The notes under the pieces were generated by a model, which was not told the DNA's origin, ran no database searches, and saw only the letters and a list, made by a program, of their open reading frames with translations. DNA of 64,000 nt, taken from positions 107,015,054-107,079,053 of the forward strand of contig CM043949.1 of NCBI GenBank assembly GCA_014529385.2, written 5' to 3'. Below are positions 1 to 8,639 of the stretch, piece by piece; within the stretch, counting starts at the first letter, position 1, and the number at the start of each line of letters is the position of its first letter. The DNA is from Adiantum capillus-veneris. Taxonomy: Eukaryota; Streptophyta; Polypodiopsida; Polypodiales; Pteridaceae. The position numbers and the translations under genes were made by a program.

Positions 1-321
1 CTCAACCATACACACACACAAACACTCGTGTGAGCACACGATGGAGAAGAAGGTAGAGGTAGAGCAAGAGCACTTCTTTAGCATGCACCTCAAGAATGAG
101 GATTTTAGGTCAAAATGGACCTTTTATATGAATCTGGACCATTCACATATTGGCACCCAAGTGTGGCGGGTCATAGCAAAAATAATGTAAAAAAGAGATA
201 AGTGGTGTGCCTCTCATCGATGATCACCTACGCATCTATAGGATTCACAAGCACGGTCCATGACTCAAATAAAGTGATAAGGTGTCCATCAAAGTGATAG
301 GGTGTCCGTAAGTGGTTAACA
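1..321 (-). mobile_element. LTR relative of element 1, cut by the window start
   Basis: The segment aligns by eye with the second half of the element 1 LTR. It has the CA-rich stretch, the GTGAGCACACRATGGAG block, the GTGCCTCTCATCG block, and a final GGTGTCCGTAAGTGGTTAACA matching the element 1 LTR end GGGTTAACA. It is clearly diverged. What follows at 322 is gag of element 0, with no primer-binding site. It is therefore a solo LTR, or the right LTR of an element extending left of the window, inserted in element 0. The left end and TSD are outside the window. Confidence 0.75.
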
Positions 322-745
322 GACACAAAGAGCAAGAATTGGATCATCATAGATCCACGCTTGGGGGAAGATCCAGTGATTCAAAGATTGCTTTGCCAAT
401 GTTCAAAGGTAGTAAGAAGGATGACCCACATGTGAAATTTTCAGATCCAGTGATCTACAGATTGCTTTTCCAATCTTCAAAGGTAGTAAGAGGGATGACC
501 CATATGTGCATATCCAAGCCTTTGAACAATATGCTGAATTGAAGGATATTGATGAGATTGAGTGAGGTGAATACTTCCCACAAACTTTGAAGGATGCAGT
601 CAGGAAGTTGTATAACCGCTATCCAACATGCAAGCTTCGGACCTACAACAAGTTGAAAATGGCATTCCTAGTAGAGTACAATGAGAACGCAGGGATGAAG
701 TTATCCTCTACGAGATGCATAAGATTAAGCAGGGAAAGTTATCGG
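322..745 (+). pseudogene. Element 0 gag, left part (broken Ty3/gypsy gag)
   Basis: Plus-strand fragments read like plant Ty3 gag: a LPMFKGSKKDDPHVH-like stretch, an AFEQYAELKDIDE-like stretch, then FPQTLKDAVRKLYNRYP and LRTYNKLKMAFLVEYNENAG. The frame shifts several times. A 74-bp tandem duplication (starts near 369 and 443) repeats the phrase ending GATGACCCACATGTG. The reading continues on the far side of element 1 (from 13876, GSYVEKIKELTRQL-like), so both sides are one gene split by the insertion. No promoter or LTR of this element is recognisable on the left. It is non-functional. Confidence 0.7.
741..745. repeat. Target-site duplication ATCGG, left copy (element 1)
   Basis: The five bases ATCGG lie directly before TGTGC of the left LTR. 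The same five follow the right LTR at 13871-13875. The paired copies define the insertion point of element 1 inside element 0 gag. Confidence 0.93.
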
Positions 746-1003
746 TGTGCGCGTCTGCCGCACGTGTCGGAGCTAGGGACTTGCCGAGCACCGTGTGCGA
801 GCCACGAAGGCTGCAAGCACACAACTAGCAGGCCTAGCAAGCTCACAGAGAGCAGGGGTGTGTCACTCACCTCCCTGCGCTTGTCGCCGTGAAGGATTCC
901 TCGCCGCCGCGAAGAAGAGGGAGCCGCCGTCGTACTACGCTCAACGCAGGTGCCGTCACAATGCTCGATCACACACACACACTCTCTCCCTCTCTCCCTC
1001 AAG

Positions 1004-1045
<42 letters not shown>

Positions 1046-1342
1046 TGAGCACACAATGGAGATGGGGATGGAGATAGGGCAAGAGCACTTCTTCTATTGC
1101 ACACTGAGAGAATAGGTCAATTTTAGGTTTAGGTGACTTTTATATGAGCTCGTCCCATTCACATTTGGGCGCCCATGCTTAGCCAACTAACCCTTGCATG
1201 TTCCAGTTAGAGTGCGCCTCTCATCGGCGATCACTCTACCCTTTTCCTATTGGACCGACAAGCCCGGTGCCTGACTCTACTAAATAAATAATATGTCGTC
1301 CGTCGTAGGCGATAGGGTGTCCGTGAGCCACGAGGGTTAACA
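746..1342 (-). repeat. Element 1 LTR, left copy (3' LTR)
   Basis: On the plus strand it starts TGTGCGCGTCTGCCGCACG and ends GAGGGTTAACA. It matches 13246-13870 base for base at both ends. It carries a (GC)n(AC)n microsatellite at about 1002-1042. It is shorter than its partner because of a smaller CA tract and the absence of a short CCGCCTTGCCGC-type segment present in the right copy. Confidence 0.93.
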
Positions 1343-1355
1343 TGCCCCCCTTCCT
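1343..1355 (-). promoter_or_regulatory. Polypurine tract of element 1
   Basis: Read on the minus strand this is AGGAAGGGGGGCA, directly upstream of the 3' LTR start TGTTAACC. That is the expected position and composition of the plus-strand primer for reverse transcription. Confidence 0.85.
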
Positions 1356-2565
1356 GATGTAGATTCCGTCCTCGGAAGCTATTGAGTTGAAGCTTGTTAT
1401 GTCCATGTTGTAGAGCATCTGGATTTGAATCTGCAAGGCAAAGTCACTGTTTCAGCACAAGCGGAATTATATGGCCATAAATCATGAGGGGAATGTAAAG
1501 TACATGTGGAAATGAGTAAATGCAAGATTTATGAAATGTTAGACTGCCATTAAGGACAAATAAATCGCACTTTGAGTAAATTAATTAATCAAGAGTTTTG
1601 GGCTTATGGGTGAGTCTATCAATTAGTTAGCTATGACTAAGGTTAAAACAACTACTCTAGTACTAGCTAAGCTAAGAAGATTATGTAAATGCAAGATTCC
1701 CTAATTGTGCTTTTCAGCTTTGATTAGCCAACTAGCTCTCACAACTGCAAACAAAAGCTTGAAATGTTAATTGTAAGCTCGATGGAAGTCTTTTAAATGT
1801 CATTCATTTTTTATTTTATTTTTTTTCTTTTTTACTTTGGTTCACAATCATTTGACGTGTGTGCTTATTTTGTATGTCCGGAGCTTTTTGCTTCTCAAAG
1901 AAAAGCGCCCACACTGGGAACCTCTAGGGCTCTAGTACCATAGACAATACATGTGAGTGAAGTACCAAATCAAGCCAGGATTTCTCTTCCAGCATTAGAT
2001 TTTTCATTTGTGGCACTTATGTTTTTTGCTTCCATTTCCTTTGTATTCTCACTAGTGTTTTTGTTGTTTAAGTGAGCAAGCTTCTCTATGCCTTAAACAT
2101 TCCTAAGGTCTCAAATACTCAGATAATTTTATCAGCTAGGCCTAGTGGTCAAGTAAATGAGTTAACCTAAAGTCACGGTCTCCTAATCTCAAGGCTCATC
2201 CATAAGATTAAACTCTAGTTCCATCAACTTAAGCAAAGACAAATTTATACATCTATAATGACAGATAACAAACATAACTATTGTACTCAAACAAACCATG
2301 AAAAATCATTATTAGCAATTATACATATCCACCAACATGAATCATGGAAAGTAGTACACCTGGAGGTATGGAGTTGCTCATTTCGTCGAAGCAGATGTCC
2401 TCAGCCATGTGGATGGAAATCCATATAAGTCCTACCTAACACATCCAAAAAACAAGCACTATACCTCTAGGAGGCATGTCAGTGTGAAAAAATTAAAACT
2501 CCTAGAAAACAAACTCAAAACACAATCCAGACCCCTAACCTACCTATCTGCCATCCCTTTTAGAA
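1356..2565. other. Element 1 3' region without recognisable coding
   Basis: This AT-rich stretch lies between the extra 3' ORF and the PPT. It has only short ORFs in any frame and no domain I recognise. A T-rich run at 1808-1832 is the only low-complexity feature. It belongs to element 1 by position. Confidence 0.6.
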
Positions 2566-2990
2566 TCAAGGAAAGAGGATATTATATAAACCGGGTGGCC
2601 ACCCTAAGGCTAGGCCCCTATCCTCATCATCTAGATAAACGAAATCATTTTCCGTGAGGCCATAGTCTTCCTCGGTCTCTATTATTTCTTCTTCATCGTC
2701 CTCTTGCGCAAGTGTGTTAATCAAGAACCTTGCGATGCGTGGATACTCATCTTGTACAAAAGAATAAGCATGTGCCACCGGAGAAACATTCGCTATACTG
2801 GGTAGGGATCACTAGTTATCCCTAGACGTATCAGCCATTCTAACTCCTCAAAATTTCGCTCACGCGCAAGTCTCTCTACCAAATCCCATTCGCAAGAAAG
2901 TACAGGGTAGCATATGTGAAACACTTGAGAGAAAGAAAAAGGGTACCTTTCATAAAAAATAGAAGCGCATGCCTCTGGTGAACTAGCCAT
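2566..2990 (-). CDS. Element 1 extra 3' ORF, unknown function, one frameshift
   Basis: Two minus-strand ORFs (2990-2793 and 2778-2566) join with a single one-base shift near 2793-2800 into about 140 codons. The N-terminal part starts MASSPEACASIFYERYPF. The C-terminal part is very acidic (AQEDDEEEIIETEEDYG...). I do not recognise the family. The ATG is preceded immediately by TTCTCAG on the minus strand, a good 3' splice-site match, and a TATA-like TATATATAAAG lies about 200 bases upstream. The ORF could therefore be expressed from a spliced or internally initiated transcript. It occupies the place of env-like or accessory ORFs in other plant Ty3 elements. No signal peptide or membrane segment is visible. 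Confidence 0.45.
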
Positions 2991-3185
2991 CTCTGAGAAT
3001 ACAGATAGATTTGGTTAGGTCTTTAAAACATGAGTTGTTTTTGTGTGCTGCTTGATGTGACATGGTGAATTTAGACTTATGTGTAGGATTTGATAGGGTG
3101 CTCTCTCGTTGCTAGTCGCTCTTGCTCTTTTACTCTTTTTAAAAAAAATATTTTTTTTGTTTGTTTGCTAGAACTAGTATAAGGC

Positions 3186-3197
3186 TTTATATATACA
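3186..3197 (-). promoter_or_regulatory. TATA-like box upstream of the extra 3' ORF
   Basis: The minus strand reads GTATATATAAAGCC here, inside element 1 and about 200 bases upstream of the ATG at 2990. The position fits an internal promoter for the 3' ORF, but AT-rich plant DNA gives such matches easily. Confidence 0.35.
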
Positions 3198-3271
3198 TTC
3201 CCTAGGATTGGAGATTGAGAGGTCATGGAGGAAGGTTGAGAGGGAAGCAAGTGAATGATGGATGTCAGCAA

Positions 3272-3289
3272 ACACTCCCCCCTTCCTTG
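3272..3289 (-). promoter_or_regulatory. Internal polypurine-like tract after pol of element 1
   Basis: The minus strand reads AAGGAAGGGGGGAG followed by TGTTTG, almost the same as the real PPT/LTR junction (AGGAAGGGGGGCA then TGTTAA). It lies about 70 bases past the end of the W-x-P-K ORF. It may be an internal second PPT or the scar of an ancestral 3' end. Confidence 0.5.
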
Positions 3290-3355
3290 GGTAGATCATA
3301 CCTTTTGGAATGATGTCGTCACCTTTTGAAACCAATTGTTCCAAGTTGTTATGGG

Positions 3356-4234
3356 TCAAGGCTTTAACCAATAGTTTTTGATCGCCCTATGTGTTTCATC
3401 TAGTTGCAAGGGTGGTAAGGTACTCTTCCATGATTTTATTTGCAACATTGTTGTAGGTCGTGAACCTACAACGGGAGGTGCAAACTCTTTCTTGCTTGTA
3501 TGGATATGTACAATGGTAGGTGGAGGTTGTGTCGAAGCTTCTATCTGCGTATAGGAACTACATGAAGAGCAAGAAGCTTCATTTGATTTCCCTGTTCCTG
3601 AGCTAGGTGGAACAAATCGTTCTTTCTTTGGTACCCAAACTAGCTCTAGAGCGGGTGTGTAACATTCCGTGATTTTTTCCTTTCCACGATTTTCAATTTG
3701 TTTTGGAGCCACAGGATTGGGTTTACATGGGCCAGGTGACAGGTAAGAGTACAATTTACGTTTGGGCACCCAGATTTGATCATTTCCTTCATAGTATCCT
3801 TGGCCTTCCAATAGTCGTTTAGGAATCCAACGCAATGTTTCTTTACATTTCTTGGAGTGAGTGAGACGTTTCTTACGAGGCTTCCGTTTTTTAGCATCAG
3901 CCATGGTCACTACAGAAGCTTTAGGGACCCACTTGTATGTTTTCTTTGTTATATTAGGATGGTTCTTGTGTGTCTCAAGCTTTCTTTCAACTACATCTGT
4001 TGAAGCTCTAGAGAGTTGGGCTATGGGGATGTATGGTTCAACCTCCTGGACATGCAATGTCTTGGGTTTTATTTCCTTAGGCAATATCTCAGGGACTATG
4101 GCTTGAGTAGGGATAAGAGTTGGTTTTTGCGCTGTGACACCCCCAGTCCCCAAATCAATAGTGCATCTGCTGGCTATCATCCACGTGCGTCCTAGGTTTA
4201 TATTACCCTCCATAGTTCCAGTAGGCATGACCAA
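3356..4234 (-). CDS. Element 1 pol C-terminal tail with W-[VI]-P-K repeats
   Basis: This 292-codon minus-strand ORF lies in the same frame as the second retropepsin upstream, separated by two TAG codons in a duplicated block. It begins with a GRTWMIASRCTIDLG-like stretch that looks like a retropepsin C-terminus (LGxPWxxxxxxxIDW in element 2). It then carries short motifs: KWVPK (about residue 101), RWIPK (135), IWVPK (154) and VWVPK (199), in a basic, Ser-rich context. Element 2 has the same kind of array in the same place. The role is unknown. The C-terminal position could suggest a nucleic-acid or partner-binding tail of the polyprotein (inference). Confidence 0.6.
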   Translation of the reverse strand: MVMPTGTMEGNINLGRTWMIASRCTIDLGTGGVTAQKPTLIPTQAIVPEILPKEIKPKTLHVQEVEPYIPIAQLSRASTDVVERKLETHKNHPNITKKTYKWVPKASVVTMADAKKRKPRKKRLTHSKKCKETLRWIPKRLLEGQGYYEGNDQIWVPKRKLYSYLSPGPCKPNPVAPKQIENRGKEKITECYTPALELVWVPKKERFVPPSSGTGKSNEASCSSCSSYTQIEASTQPPPTIVHIHTSKKEFAPPVVGSRPTTMLQIKSWKSTLPPLQLDETHRAIKNYWLKP

Positions 4235-4353
4235 AAAGCCTTGAGCTACAACCCCGTTGTCATAACTGGTAGAAGTGTGCTAGATTCCAGTAGGCATGAC
4301 CAAAAAGCCTTGAGCTACAACCCCATTGTCATAACTGATAGAAGTGTGCTAGA
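4216..4353 (-). repeat. 69-bp tandem duplication inside the second retropepsin region
   Basis: TTCCAGTAGGCATGACC... occurs at 4216 and again at 4285, a unit of 69 bp (23 codons) with two base differences. On the minus strand both copies carry the same in-frame TAG, so the stop was present before, or spread with, the duplication. Confidence 0.88.
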
Positions 4354-4555
4354 TTCCAAAAACCGTAGTTTTTTTCTTGTTGACACCCTTGACTTGGATA
4401 ATACTCTCAAATAGAGGTGGCTTCCCTAACTGACACCACACCCCATATGATAGCAGATTATATTTAGCACTCGTGTCCAATAAGGCGTTATATAGCACTT
4501 TTCCATAGGCACTATTTAACTCAATAGGGTATCGTAGAGGCGTGTCAGAGTCCAA
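4349..4555 (-). pseudogene. Second retropepsin-like domain of element 1 (after integrase)
   Basis: The minus-strand ORF contains ALLDTSAKYNLLSYGVW, which lines up with ALLDSGAQTNLLS in element 2 at the same place after integrase. The catalytic triplet is D-T-S instead of D-[ST]-G (Asp codon at 4475-4477). The Gly needed for the aspartic-protease loop is lost and activity is unlikely. It ends in TAG within the duplicated block, and the C-terminal half appears to continue from 4234 in the same frame. It is a retropepsin fold by resemblance only. Confidence 0.55.
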
Positions 4556-4570
4556 CCAATCATCCTCTGT

Positions 4571-5110
4571 TTAAACGTGGAATGCATGTGTAACTCCAAG
4601 GTTAGCCTCTCGTTGGCGTCTTATGCGTTGTTGGCGCTCTTTCGCCTCAGCTTGAGCTTGTATCTTTTTCAATTCTGTTTGAGCCTTGGCTATCTTTTTC
4701 GTATGGATGGTACTTAGCTCCTCTTGGCTTAAAGGATCATAGTATCTTTTAAATTTGCTCCCATTGAGGAATCCAATGGTTTCAACTCCATCAAGAGTCT
4801 CCACACGAATGGTTCCTTGTGGGGTGATCTCACATACTCTATATGGTCCTTTTCCCGCATATGTCAACTTTTTCTTTTTGTTACGCACTCCATACATAAG
4901 GACTTTATCACCAACATTGATATCTTTGTTCTTTAGCTGATGGTCAAACCATTTCTTCCTCCTATCTTTCTCCACAAGTGCATTTTGCACAGCTAATTGC
5001 CACTCTTCATCTAGCCTTTCAAGGATATATAATTGCTCAACTAAAGGGTTACCATCCCAAGCTTCTTGAGAAGCTACTCGAAGACTAGGAACGACAAACT
5101 CCCATGGCAT
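4571..5110 (-). CDS. Element 1 integrase C-terminal domain
   Basis: The 179-codon ORF continues pol after the integrase core. It has the usual Ty3 integrase tail: a RLDEEWQLAVQNALVEKDRRKKWFDHQLK helix, then INVGDKVLMYGVR (the GDKVL beta-barrel start), then GKGPYRVCEITPQGTIRVETLDG (GPY-type motif). A strongly charged coiled segment with KIQAQAEAKERQQRIRRQREAN follows. No chromodomain is present. It is separated from the core by one stop near 5111-5116. Confidence 0.8.
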   Translation of the reverse strand: MPWEFVVPSLRVASQEAWDGNPLVEQLYILERLDEEWQLAVQNALVEKDRRKKWFDHQLKNKDINVGDKVLMYGVRNKKKKLTYAGKGPYRVCEITPQGTIRVETLDGVETIGFLNGSKFKRYYDPLSQEELSTIHTKKIAKAQTELKKIQAQAEAKERQQRIRRQREANLGVTHAFHV

Positions 5111-5116
5111 AACCGC

Positions 5117-6262
5117 TTATTGGCCATACACCATCTTAAACGGTGTGCAATTAATGGCAACTATGTACGCAGTACGATAAGCCCATAAAGCTGAAGTTAA
5201 CTTTAAATACCAATCTGTGCGATGAGCTTCCACCGTTTTGGTCAAGATAGAGATTAAGGTTTTATTGGTGCTCTCAGCTTGGCCATTTGCTTGCGGATAA
5301 TAAGGTGTGGACTTATGGTGAGCTATCATGAAGTTAGTAGTGAGTTCTTTGATTACTCCATTTATAAAATGAGTACCATTGTCACTCACAATGTCAAAGG
5401 GACAACCAAATCTTGTAATAATGTTCTCAAAGAGAAACTTGGCAGTTGACCTCGCATCAGCCTTTCGTGTCGCCCTGGCTTCCGCCCACTTTGTTACATA
5501 GTCAGTGGAAACGATAATATATCGAGATTGAGTGCTACGAGCTGCCGGACTAATTGGGCCTACAAAGTCCAAACCCCATTTTTCAAATGGTTGAGTCACT
5601 TTAACAGGATGTAAGGGCATCCTATCCTTTCGTTGAGTGATCTTGTAACGTTGGCATTCATCACATCCTTTTGCAAAAAGTGATGCATCCTTAAATAAGG
5701 TTGGCCACCAATAGCCTGATTGCAACACCTTCCTAGCTATTAGTCCCCCAGAGAAATGTCCTCCGGCTATACCCATGTGGGCTTCTTGCAGTATGTACAA
5801 ATACTCATCCTCACGGGCACAACGTCTCAGAAGATCGTCCTTCCCTAGCCTGTAGAGAGTTCCTGCAATGAGAGAGTAAGGTTCAGATTCTTTTAACAGT
5901 TTTCGAGCTATGTCCTTACGAAGCTCTTTGGGTGGAAAACCATTAATTAGAAAGTTCACAATCTTCTCACTCCATTCAGGTATGGTTTCGACTAGGAATA
6001 GAGAAGTATCGGGTAATTCATCATCGACTCCAGTAGGGGCTTCACCATTGGGTATGCGAGACAAATGATCCGCCATGACATGTCTTTTACCAGGTCTCAC
6101 CACAATGGTAAAATCAAACTCAAGGAGAATTAGCAACCATTGTGTAATTCTTCCCGTGGAACAAGGTTTATTTACGAGATACAACAAGGCTTGATGATCA
6201 ACATAGAAAACAAACTTGTTGGCCAGAAGGTAGTAGCGAAATTTATTCACTGTATAAATCAT
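5117..6262 (-). CDS. Element 1 RNase H end plus integrase zinc finger and catalytic core
   Basis: The 381 codons start within RNase H (YLLANKFVFYVDHQALLYLVNKP, then RPGKRHVMADHLSRIPNGE). A linker follows, then the integrase H2C2 finger (HMGIAGGHFSG...CDECQ) and the rve core with all three acidic residues in place: WGLDFVGPI, IVSDNGTHF and NGQAESTNK. Integrase inserts the cDNA into the genome. This is one of the best preserved parts of the element and is open for its whole length. Confidence 0.9.
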   Translation of the reverse strand: MIYTVNKFRYYLLANKFVFYVDHQALLYLVNKPCSTGRITQWLLILLEFDFTIVVRPGKRHVMADHLSRIPNGEAPTGVDDELPDTSLFLVETIPEWSEKIVNFLINGFPPKELRKDIARKLLKESEPYSLIAGTLYRLGKDDLLRRCAREDEYLYILQEAHMGIAGGHFSGGLIARKVLQSGYWWPTLFKDASLFAKGCDECQRYKITQRKDRMPLHPVKVTQPFEKWGLDFVGPISPAARSTQSRYIIVSTDYVTKWAEARATRKADARSTAKFLFENIITRFGCPFDIVSDNGTHFINGVIKELTTNFMIAHHKSTPYYPQANGQAESTNKTLISILTKTVEAHRTDWYLKLTSALWAYRTAYIVAINCTPFKMVYGQ

Positions 6263-6274
6263 ACCTAAACCTTC

Positions 6275-6532
6275 TCACTCTGTAGTGGTGTAGTTTCTCT
6301 CGACATCATTCAATTGACGACTTGCAAAGCTGATGGGGTAGTCCAATTTATGTTCTCCTGGTTGAGATAGAACACACCCAATAGCAAAGTTTGATGCATC
6401 AATATGCACATGGAAAATTACATTCCAATCGGGCACTCGTAGAATAGGAGCGCTAGTTAAGGTCTTTTTCAATGACTCATAAGCATAGTCACACTCCGCA
6501 GTCCAGTGGAACTCAATAAGAAGCTCGTACAA
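6275..6532 (-). CDS. Element 1 RNase H N-terminal part
   Basis: The ORF reads TLTSAPILRVPDWNVIFHVHIDASNFAIGCVLSQ..., the start of the Ty3 RNase H with its first catalytic Asp (HIDAS). It then reads ISFASRQLNDVERNYTTTE. A TGA and a short break separate it from the next ORF, where the RNase H finishes. RNase H removes the RNA template during reverse transcription. Confidence 0.85.
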   Translation of the reverse strand: MYELLIEFHWTAECDYAYESLKKTLTSAPILRVPDWNVIFHVHIDASNFAIGCVLSQPGEHKLDYPISFASRQLNDVERNYTTTE

Positions 6533-6739
6533 AGGACGAGCTATCTCGGCGAAGTTTAAAATAAACCGTCAGTAATAACCAACATGGCCCATGAATCTTT
6601 GAACTCCCTTATAGTTTGTAGGTGGTGGCAATTCAGCAATGGCTTTAATTTTGCTCTCATCTGTGGAAATCCCATTTTTGGACACTATATGCCCTAAAAT
6701 GACTCCATGTTTAACCCAAAAATTGGCATTTGAAAGGAC
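6533..6739 (-). pseudogene. Element 1 RT thumb/connection, broken
   Basis: Between the RT and RNase H ORFs the minus strand still reads pieces of the RT thumb: HGVILGHIVSKNGIS-like, KAIAELPPPTNYKGVQRFMGHVGYY-like and RFILNFAEIARPLYE-like. They are interrupted by stops, including one at 6571-6573. It joins the flanking ORFs. Confidence 0.65.
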
Positions 6740-7354
6740 TTAAGGAGATGTGATACAATCTGCACTTCTCAAACACTTTTCGTAAGCATGATAGATGTTC
6801 TTTCCAAGAGAATAAACACAAAGGTCATCTAAGAAAGCTTCGCAAAACTCCCTCAAATATTCTCTAAAAGCAATGTTTATTAATCTTTGAAAGGTAGCAG
6901 GGGCATTGGTTAAGCCAAAGGCCATAACACGGAATGCAAACACTCCAAATTCGGTTATAAAGGCTGTTTTAGCTTGGTCCTCTAGCGCAATTGTGATTTG
7001 ATTGTAGCCAGAGTACCCATCTAAAAAGCTATAAGCTTCCTTTCCTGCAACTCTTTCAAGCACATGTTCCGAATATGGCAAGGGATAATGGTCCCTCCTA
7101 GTGGCGGCATTGACCTTCTTGAGATCTACGCACACTCTGAGTTTCCCATTCTTTTTTGGCACAATCACTATTGGAGACACCCATTCTGAGTGCTCAATAG
7201 GGTATATGAATCCGCATTCCACAAGCTTTTCAATCTCTTCTTGAACGATCTTTGCATATTTAGGATTCATTGGGTAGGGTCGTTGCTGAACTGGTTTGGC
7301 CATGCTATTCATGGGGATTGTGTGCTGCACCACGGAAGGTGGAATACCTTTCAT
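6740..7354 (-). CDS. Element 1 reverse transcriptase palm/fingers
   Basis: The 204 codons carry RT blocks in order: WVSPIVIVPKKNGKLRVCVDLKK, DHYPLPYSEHVLERV, YSFLDGYSGYNQI, TAFITEFGVFAFRVMAFGLTNAPATFQRL, and the active site FLDD (6824-6835) in place of the more usual YxDD. Both catalytic Asp residues are present. It ends at a TAA soon after block E. The upstream sequence (HTIPMNSMAKPVQQRPYPMNPKYAKIVQEEIEKL) is the standard RT leader. Confidence 0.9.
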   Translation of the reverse strand: MKGIPPSVVQHTIPMNSMAKPVQQRPYPMNPKYAKIVQEEIEKLVECGFIYPIEHSEWVSPIVIVPKKNGKLRVCVDLKKVNAATRRDHYPLPYSEHVLERVAGKEAYSFLDGYSGYNQITIALEDQAKTAFITEFGVFAFRVMAFGLTNAPATFQRLINIAFREYLREFCEAFLDDLCVYSLGKNIYHAYEKCLRSADCITSP

Positions 7355-7435
7355 ATCATGATATGTCCAAGCAAATATATCCGTGAATTCCTTGAGAAGT
7401 TCTTTAAGTCCTTTTGTTGTTGAGCTAACTCTCGA

Positions 7436-8254
7436 TCATTGTCGTCTCCTTACGGTACGGCTCAACCTTGGCTTCTTTGTAGCCTCTAGTTGTGCGATGT
7501 CAATGGGTTGTGGACTACACCACATAACGCTTTGAAGGTATTCACCCCAGTTATCTACCAACTTTCGATGAGCATCACATGCCCCTATATAATTAAGCCA
7601 TTCTGCGGTAGATTTCTTTTCATTTATTCTAGCACGCACATTTGCTCAATATCCTCGCCTCTTATATCTCTTACTCTTCTTGTTTAATTCTCGATTACGG
7701 TGGATTTCTAGTGAAGACTCACTAGATGAATCACTACTTGTGTCTTCTGCTCCCTTGGATAGATTATCATCTAGGTTACCACTGGGCCCTGAATGGTTTG
7801 TCCCCACATTTGCACTAAGATTTAACTCAGATTCTTCGTCCTCAAAGTCAATTTCAACTAATGATTCTGACCCCAAATCGTGTGGGCTATAGTCTTGTGA
7901 GGCGCTACTGGTTTCAATGCCAATCAAACTTTCATCTTGTAGATCATCAGAAGCTATATGCCTTGCTTCTAGCATGTTTAAGGGTACAAGTGGTGGTATT
8001 TCATCCCCCTCAGGTGTTACCCAGGTCGTCCCCCTATTTCCCCAAGTGTCGATGGTTGCTGCTAGGTGGACCCAATCCACATTGTCCAACTCAGTCATCC
8101 CAGGAAGTACATCCATATAAGGAGAATCTTTCCCAACATCAGTGTCCGCTTTACACGTGTAACAATACTGCAATGGGGCCGAGTGAACTATGGTGTCAGA
8201 TCTATGATCAATTATAAACGTGTTTCCTAGAGGGTGTGCTCGACCCGTCCACAA
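7436..8254 (-). CDS. Element 1 protease-RT linker
   Basis: Two ORFs (8254-7646, 202 codons; 7639-7436, 67 codons) join PR to RT. The first contains DNVDWVHLAATIDTWGNRGTTWVTPEGDEIPPLVPLNMLEA, which corresponds to PLEWTHILATLDVCAIPDGPTTKFCDKDGYDVVPYFML in element 2. It is therefore a conserved linker. An acidic Ser-rich tract (SSDSSSESSLE) and a basic end follow. No enzyme domain is evident. Confidence 0.65.
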
Positions 8255-8639
8255 GATCCACTAGAATGATAGAATCTTGGAACTGCAAGTAGACATGGTT
8301 TTTAGACCAATCATGCACCATTTTTGCTTCCCTCATGAAAGGACGTCCTAAGATCATCTCCGATGCCATAGTGTGTTTGGAGAAATCCATAACAATAAAG
8401 GTAATCCTTATTTTATGTCCAAAGACCTTGATCTTGAGATCTTCTAGCATCCCAATAGGTTTAACAATAGACCCATTGGCCATCTTCACTACTATGGTTG
8501 TGGTCGCAAGGTGAGGTCTTCCCATAGTTTCCCAGTAATTTTTAGTCACAATGCTAACCCCAGCGCCACCATCAAGGATTCCCTTCACAATTAATCCCTT
8601 AGTAGTTTGGTATGGTCGCATTGGATTCATCACCCTCAA
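8208..8639 (-). CDS. Element 1 first retropepsin (aspartic protease)
   Basis: The 143 codons carry GLIVKGILDGGAGVSIVTKNYW with the catalytic Asp at 8571-8573 (D-G-G in place of D-[ST]-G), then ILGRPFMREAKMVHDW, the retropepsin C-terminal G-R-x-[FW] block. The equivalent in element 2 is ILDSGAGVAIATK and ILGRPFMRQLKMVQDW. The S-to-G change in the triplet may weaken activity. The domain would release Gag and Pol proteins. It lies between the gag linker and the PR-RT linker, as in other Ty3 elements. Confidence 0.8.
   Translation of the reverse strand: MRVMNPMRPYQTTKGLIVKGILDGGAGVSIVTKNYWETMGRPHLATTTIVVKMANGSIVKPIGMLEDLKIKVFGHKIRITFIVMDFSKHTMASEMILGRPFMREAKMVHDWSKNHVYLQFQDSIILVDLVDGSSTPSRKHVYN

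Noticed and set aside
1-321. 5' LTR of element 0
   Set aside because: No primer-binding site follows, gag reading starts at once, and the sequence matches the element 1 LTR family instead.
739-1115. ORFs of 62-121 codons across the LTRs (also near 13204-13637) rich in HTHTHT or VCVCVC
   Set aside because: They are translations of the CA microsatellite inside the LTRs of element 1.
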